DNA of 8,862 bases, taken from the NCBI GenBank assembly GCA_022708005.1, contig JAKIZN010000046.1, positions 1-8,862 of the forward strand, in the 5' to 3' direction. Of this stretch, positions 6,052-8,862 are shown piece after piece. The DNA comes from Bacteroidota bacterium. GTDB taxonomy: Bacteria; Bacteroidota; Ignavibacteria; Kapaibacteriales; UBA2268. The notes beneath the pieces are model-generated. The model saw only the letters and a program-made list of their open reading frames with translations. It ran no database searches and had not been told where the DNA came from. Position 1 is the first letter of the stretch; each line of letters starts with the position of its first letter. The translations under genes were made by a program, and so were the position numbers.

Positions 6052-6597
6052 ATGGCAGAACAACGCGTATCAGCAAGATATGCTCTTGCTTTGTTAAATA
6101 CAGCCAAGCCAGAAAACTTGGTAGATGCTGTTTTCAACGACCTTGTGTTCGTCGAGCAACATATTACAGCATCTAAAGATTTTAAAAATTTAGTGAAAAG
6201 CCCGGTAATCACTCATTGGCAAAAGAAAAACATTTTCAAGGAAATGTTTGAGTCGAATTTGCATAAGCTAACGCTAAATTTCTTTATGCTGCTGATTGAC
6301 AAGCGCAGAGAAAGCTTGCTTTATGACATCATTAAGCAATACAATAAATTATACAATGAGTTGAACAATTTATTGGAAGTTAGCATTACTTCGGCAAATG
6401 ATTTAAGCGAAGATGTTAAAAATTTGATTAGCCAAAAGCTTACCGAAATCACAAATAAGAAGATAATCAGCAAGTATAGCATAGATAAATCGCTCAAAGG
6501 CGGAGTGCAAATAAATATCGACGGCTGGGTTTACGACGCATCAATCGCTGGAATGCTCGATAAATTGCATAAGTCGCTTGTTGAAGGAAGTAAATAG
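6052..6597 (+). CDS. atpH: ATP synthase F1 subunit delta
   Basis: The 181-residue delta subunit (OSCP equivalent) joins the tip of the b-stalk to the N-termini of the alpha subunits. The N-terminal helical domain begins with the usual RYALAL pattern (9-14) and a helix bundle to about residue 105. The C-terminal domain carries the family signature with Gly150-Gly151 and the later D-x-SI element, in SLKGGVQINIDGWVYDASI (147-165). The length is normal (about 175-185). The ATG lies 9 bases after the atpF stop with only a weak GAG upstream, so translational coupling to atpF is likely. The gene order atpF-atpH-atpA is the standard one. Confidence 0.95.
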   Translation: MAEQRVSARYALALLNTAKPENLVDAVFNDLVFVEQHITASKDFKNLVKSPVITHWQKKNIFKEMFESNLHKLTLNFFMLLIDKRRESLLYDIIKQYNKLYNELNNLLEVSITSANDLSEDVKNLISQKLTEITNKKIISKYSIDKSLKGGVQINIDGWVYDASIAGMLDKLHKSLVEGSK

Positions 6598-6638
6598 CAT
6601 AATATTAAATAATATAAAAATACAATAGGGAAATAACT

Positions 6639-8192
6639 ATGGCAGAATTTCGACCGGAAGAAATATCGGCAATACTACGTCGCCAGTTATCAGGATTCGA
6701 AAAAGAAGCCGACATATACGAAGTTGGCACTGTTCTTCAAATTGGAGACGGGGTCGCTCGTGTTTACGGTCTTAATAAAGTTATGGCATCAGAGCTTGTC
6801 GAGTTCCCCAACGAAGTTATGGGAATGGTGCTCAATCTCGAAGAAGACAACGTCGGCGTTATGCTTTTTGGTGACGATAGTAAAGTTAAAGAAGGTGATA
6901 CAGTTAAGCGTACTGGCAGAATTGCTTCGGTGCCGGTTGGCAAAGAGCTTTTAGGCAGAGTAGTTAATCCATTAGGAATGGCTGTTGATGGCAAAGGGCA
7001 GATAGATTTCAAAAAAATGCTGCCTATCGAAAGAAAGGCGCCCGGCGTAATAGAACGTCAGCCCGTTAAAGAGCCTTTGCAAACTGGTATTAAGGCAATC
7101 GACTCGCTAATTCCGATAGGTCGTGGGCAAAGAGAGTTGATTATCGGCGATAGGCAAACTGGAAAAACCACTATCGCACTCGATACCATAATCAACCAAA
7201 AATATACTCATACAGAAGAAGCCGCATCGCTCGGCATCAAGCCAGTTTTCTGTATATATGTGGCAATCGGACAAAAAGCATCAACCATAGCAAACGTTGT
7301 TGCTACTTTGCAGGAACACGGAGCAATGGATTACACAACCATTGTAACCGCGAATGCGTCCGACCCAGCGCCTATGCAATTTATAGCTCCATATTGCGGC
7401 GCTTCTATGGGCGAATATTATAGAGATAATGGCATGCACGCATTGATTATATATGATGATTTGAGTAAGCAAGCTGCTGCCTATCGCCAAGTTTCTCTGC
7501 TACTGCGCCGTCCTCCCGGTCGCGAAGCATACCCCGGCGATATTTTCTACTTGCATAGCCGTTTGCTCGAAAGAGCTGCTAAATTTTCTGATGAATTAGG
7601 CGGCGGTTCGCTCACTGCTTTGCCAGTAATTGAAACCCAAGCTAATGACGTTTCGGCTTATATCCCGACTAACGTAATTTCTATTACTGACGGGCAGATT
7701 TACCTCGAACCGAGCTTATTCAATGCTGGAGTTCGCCCGGCTTTGAACATCGGTATCTCCGTATCTCGCGTTGGAGGTAATGCTCAAATCAAAGCTATGA
7801 AAAAAATCGCAGGACCGCTGAAAGTGGAGCTTGCTATGTTCCGCGAGCTTGAAGCGTTTGCCCGATTTGGCTCGGATTTGGACAAAGAAACGCAAGCAAA
7901 ATTGACGCGTGGCGGGCGATTGACCGAAATATTAAAGCAATTGCAGTTCAATCCTATCCCAGTAGAAAAGCAAATAGCCCTAATTTTTGTAGCTACAGCT
8001 GGCTATTTAGATGAGCTGCCAATTTCTGCTTTGAAGCGATTGGAAAGCGAGTTCTTTGAATTTATGGATAATAATTATCCTCAAGTGCTGATTGATATTA
8101 GGACAATCAAAGAGCTGACTGACGAACTGCGAACAAAACTCGATGCCGCTGTTCAGCAATTTATAAGTAACTTTAAGAAAACTATAAAGTAA
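6639..8192 (+). CDS. atpA: ATP synthase F1 subunit alpha
   Basis: Alpha is the non-catalytic nucleotide-binding subunit; three copies alternate with beta in the F1 head. The 517 residues match the family length. The Walker A motif GDRQTGKT is at 170-177 with Lys176 and Thr177. The alpha/beta signature [10 protein letters not shown] is at 367-376, followed at once by Arg377, the arginine finger that reaches into the beta active site (Arg376 in E. coli). The N-terminal beta-barrel (about 25-95), the central ATPase domain (about 96-380) and the C-terminal helical domain (about 390-517) are all intact. AGGG just before the ATG supports the start. There is a 41-base AT-rich gap after atpH. The stop is 3 bases before the next gene, which is hldD and not the gamma-subunit gene atpG that usually follows. 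Confidence 0.98.
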   Translation: MAEFRPEEISAILRRQLSGFEKEADIYEVGTVLQIGDGVARVYGLNKVMASELVEFPNEVMGMVLNLEEDNVGVMLFGDDSKVKEGDTVKRTGRIASVPVGKELLGRVVNPLGMAVDGKGQIDFKKMLPIERKAPGVIERQPVKEPLQTGIKAIDSLIPIGRGQRELIIGDRQTGKTTIALDTIINQKYTHTEEAASLGIKPVFCIYVAIGQKASTIANVVATLQEHGAMDYTTIVTANASDPAPMQFIAPYCGASMGEYYRDNGMHALIIYDDLSKQAAAYRQVSLLLRRPPGREAYPGDIFYLHSRLLERAAKFSDELGGGSLTALPVIETQANDVSAYIPTNVISITDGQIYLEPSLFNAGVRPALNIGISVSRVGGNAQIKAMKKIAGPLKVELAMFRELEAFARFGSDLDKETQAKLTRGGRLTEILKQLQFNPIPVEKQIALIFVATAGYLDELPISALKRLESEFFEFMDNNYPQVLIDIRTIKELTDELRTKLDAAVQQFISNFKKTIK

Positions 8193-8195
8193 AAT

Positions 8196-8862
8196 ATGGT
8201 CATAGTAACAGGTGGAGCCGGTTTTATCGGCTCCTGCTTCATCAAAAAATTAAATGATGAAGGCATTAAAGATATAATTGTTGTGGATAGCCTTAAAAAA
8301 ACTGACAAATGGAAAAATTTAGTCGGCAAGGTTTTTCATACTTATATCGATAAAAATGCACTTTTTGACTATATAGATAACAACGGCATAAGCGGAGTAG
8401 ATGCTATTATACACCTTGGTGCTTGCTCAGATACTACCGAAACTGACTCTGATTATTTGATAAAAAATAATTATCAGTATTCGCAAACCCTTGCTAGCAT
8501 CGCATTTGAGAACGATATACGCTTTGTTTATGCTTCTAGTGCCGCCACTTATGGCGATGGCTCTAATGGATATTCTGATTCAGAATTTTTTTCATTAAAG
8601 CCAATGAATTGCTACGGTTTTTCTAAGCATATATTCGACATTTGGTTGGTAGAAAACAAGTTAGAAAATCTTTGCGTTGGATTGAAATTTTTCAATGTTT
8701 TTGGACCTAATGAATATCATAAAGGCAACATGGCAAGCATGGTATATAAGGCTTATAACCAAATCAAAGAAACTGGCAAAGTGAAACTGTTTAAATCTTC
8801 TAAATCGGGCTATCAAGATGGCGAGCAAAAGCGGGATTTCGTATACGTAAAAGACACTGTGG
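8196..8862 (+). CDS. hldD: ADP-L-glycero-D-manno-heptose 6-epimerase, N-terminal part (3' end outside window)
   Basis: The enzyme converts ADP-D-glycero-D-manno-heptose into the L,D epimer, the last step in making the heptose donor for the LPS inner core. The 222 visible residues (family length about 310-330) run off the window end without a stop. The Rossmann NADP-binding motif TGGAGFIGS is at 5-13, and the family-specific HLGACSDTTETD at 73-84, YASSAATYGDG at 112-122 and NEYHKGNMAS at 172-181. The catalytic pair is Tyr140 and Lys144 (YGFSK), at the same residue numbers as in E. coli HldD; Lys176 is the equivalent of E. coli Lys178, the further active-site lysine. RDFVYVKD near the end matches the family too. 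Other sugar epimerases lack the GACSDTTE block, so the call is specific. ATG 8196 lies 3 bases after the atpA stop with no clear SD, suggesting translation coupled to atpA. Confidence 0.94.
   Translation, partial: MVIVTGGAGFIGSCFIKKLNDEGIKDIIVVDSLKKTDKWKNLVGKVFHTYIDKNALFDYIDNNGISGVDAIIHLGACSDTTETDSDYLIKNNYQYSQTLASIAFENDIRFVYASSAATYGDGSNGYSDSEFFSLKPMNCYGFSKHIFDIWLVENKLENLCVGLKFFNVFGPNEYHKGNMASMVYKAYNQIKETGKVKLFKSSKSGYQDGEQKRDFVYVKDTV

Noticed and set aside
5997..7490. Minus-strand ORFs opposite atpH and atpA (69-82 codons) and the 76-codon plus-strand ORF at 6724
   Set aside because: All are shadows of intact, conserved ATP synthase genes with no independent coding evidence.
1..8862. Mobile elements, CRISPR arrays, tRNA or rRNA genes
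   Set aside because: I saw no transposase or integrase reading frame, no spaced direct repeats, no terminal inverted repeats with target duplications, and no tRNA or rRNA-like sequence.

Overview
The window comes from the chromosome of an AT-rich, LPS-bearing Gram-negative bacterium, most plausibly of the Bacteroidota/Chlorobiota (FCB) group. The evidence is a large DUF2723/GT117 membrane glycosyltransferase-like protein, an F-type ATP synthase a-subunit with a long His/Asp-rich N-terminal extension, the b-subunit start pattern typical of this group, and a heptose epimerase for LPS core synthesis. Several genes have clear Shine-Dalgarno (SD) sequences, which are scarce in Bacteroidia. I therefore lean towards the Chlorobi/Ignavibacteria/Kapabacteria side, but this is inference and the phylum cannot be fixed from sequence reading alone.

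Layout: (1) positions 1-2037, plus strand, carry the C-terminal 678 residues of a DUF2723 protein that begins before the window. (2) A perfect 14-bp stem at 2074-2111 lies between two convergent genes and looks like a bidirectional terminator. (3) Positions 2147-3493, minus strand, encode a complete sodium:alanine/glycine symporter of the AGCS family. (4) A 250-bp very AT-rich divergent intergenic region (3494-3743) must hold the promoters of the symporter and of the ATP synthase operon. (5) From 3744 to the window end runs a plus-strand operon: small AtpI-like membrane protein, atpB (a), atpE (c), atpF (b), atpH (delta), atpA (alpha), then hldD (ADP-heptose epimerase), which is cut by the window edge.

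The atp genes encode the whole Fo sector plus the delta and alpha subunits of F1. Gamma, beta and epsilon are not in the window. The c-subunit lacks the known Na+-ligand pattern, so the enzyme is predicted to be H+-coupled. Two non-coding signals flank atpE: a good promoter match plus a U-rich leader with a strong SD upstream, and a stem-loop downstream. Together they could raise c-subunit output relative to the single-copy a-subunit.

I see no mobile element, CRISPR array, tRNA, rRNA or clearly new biological system. The most unusual points are hldD following atpA by 3 bases where atpG is normally found, the regulatory signals around atpE, and the shortened AtpI-like protein with an in-frame mini-ORF directly upstream.
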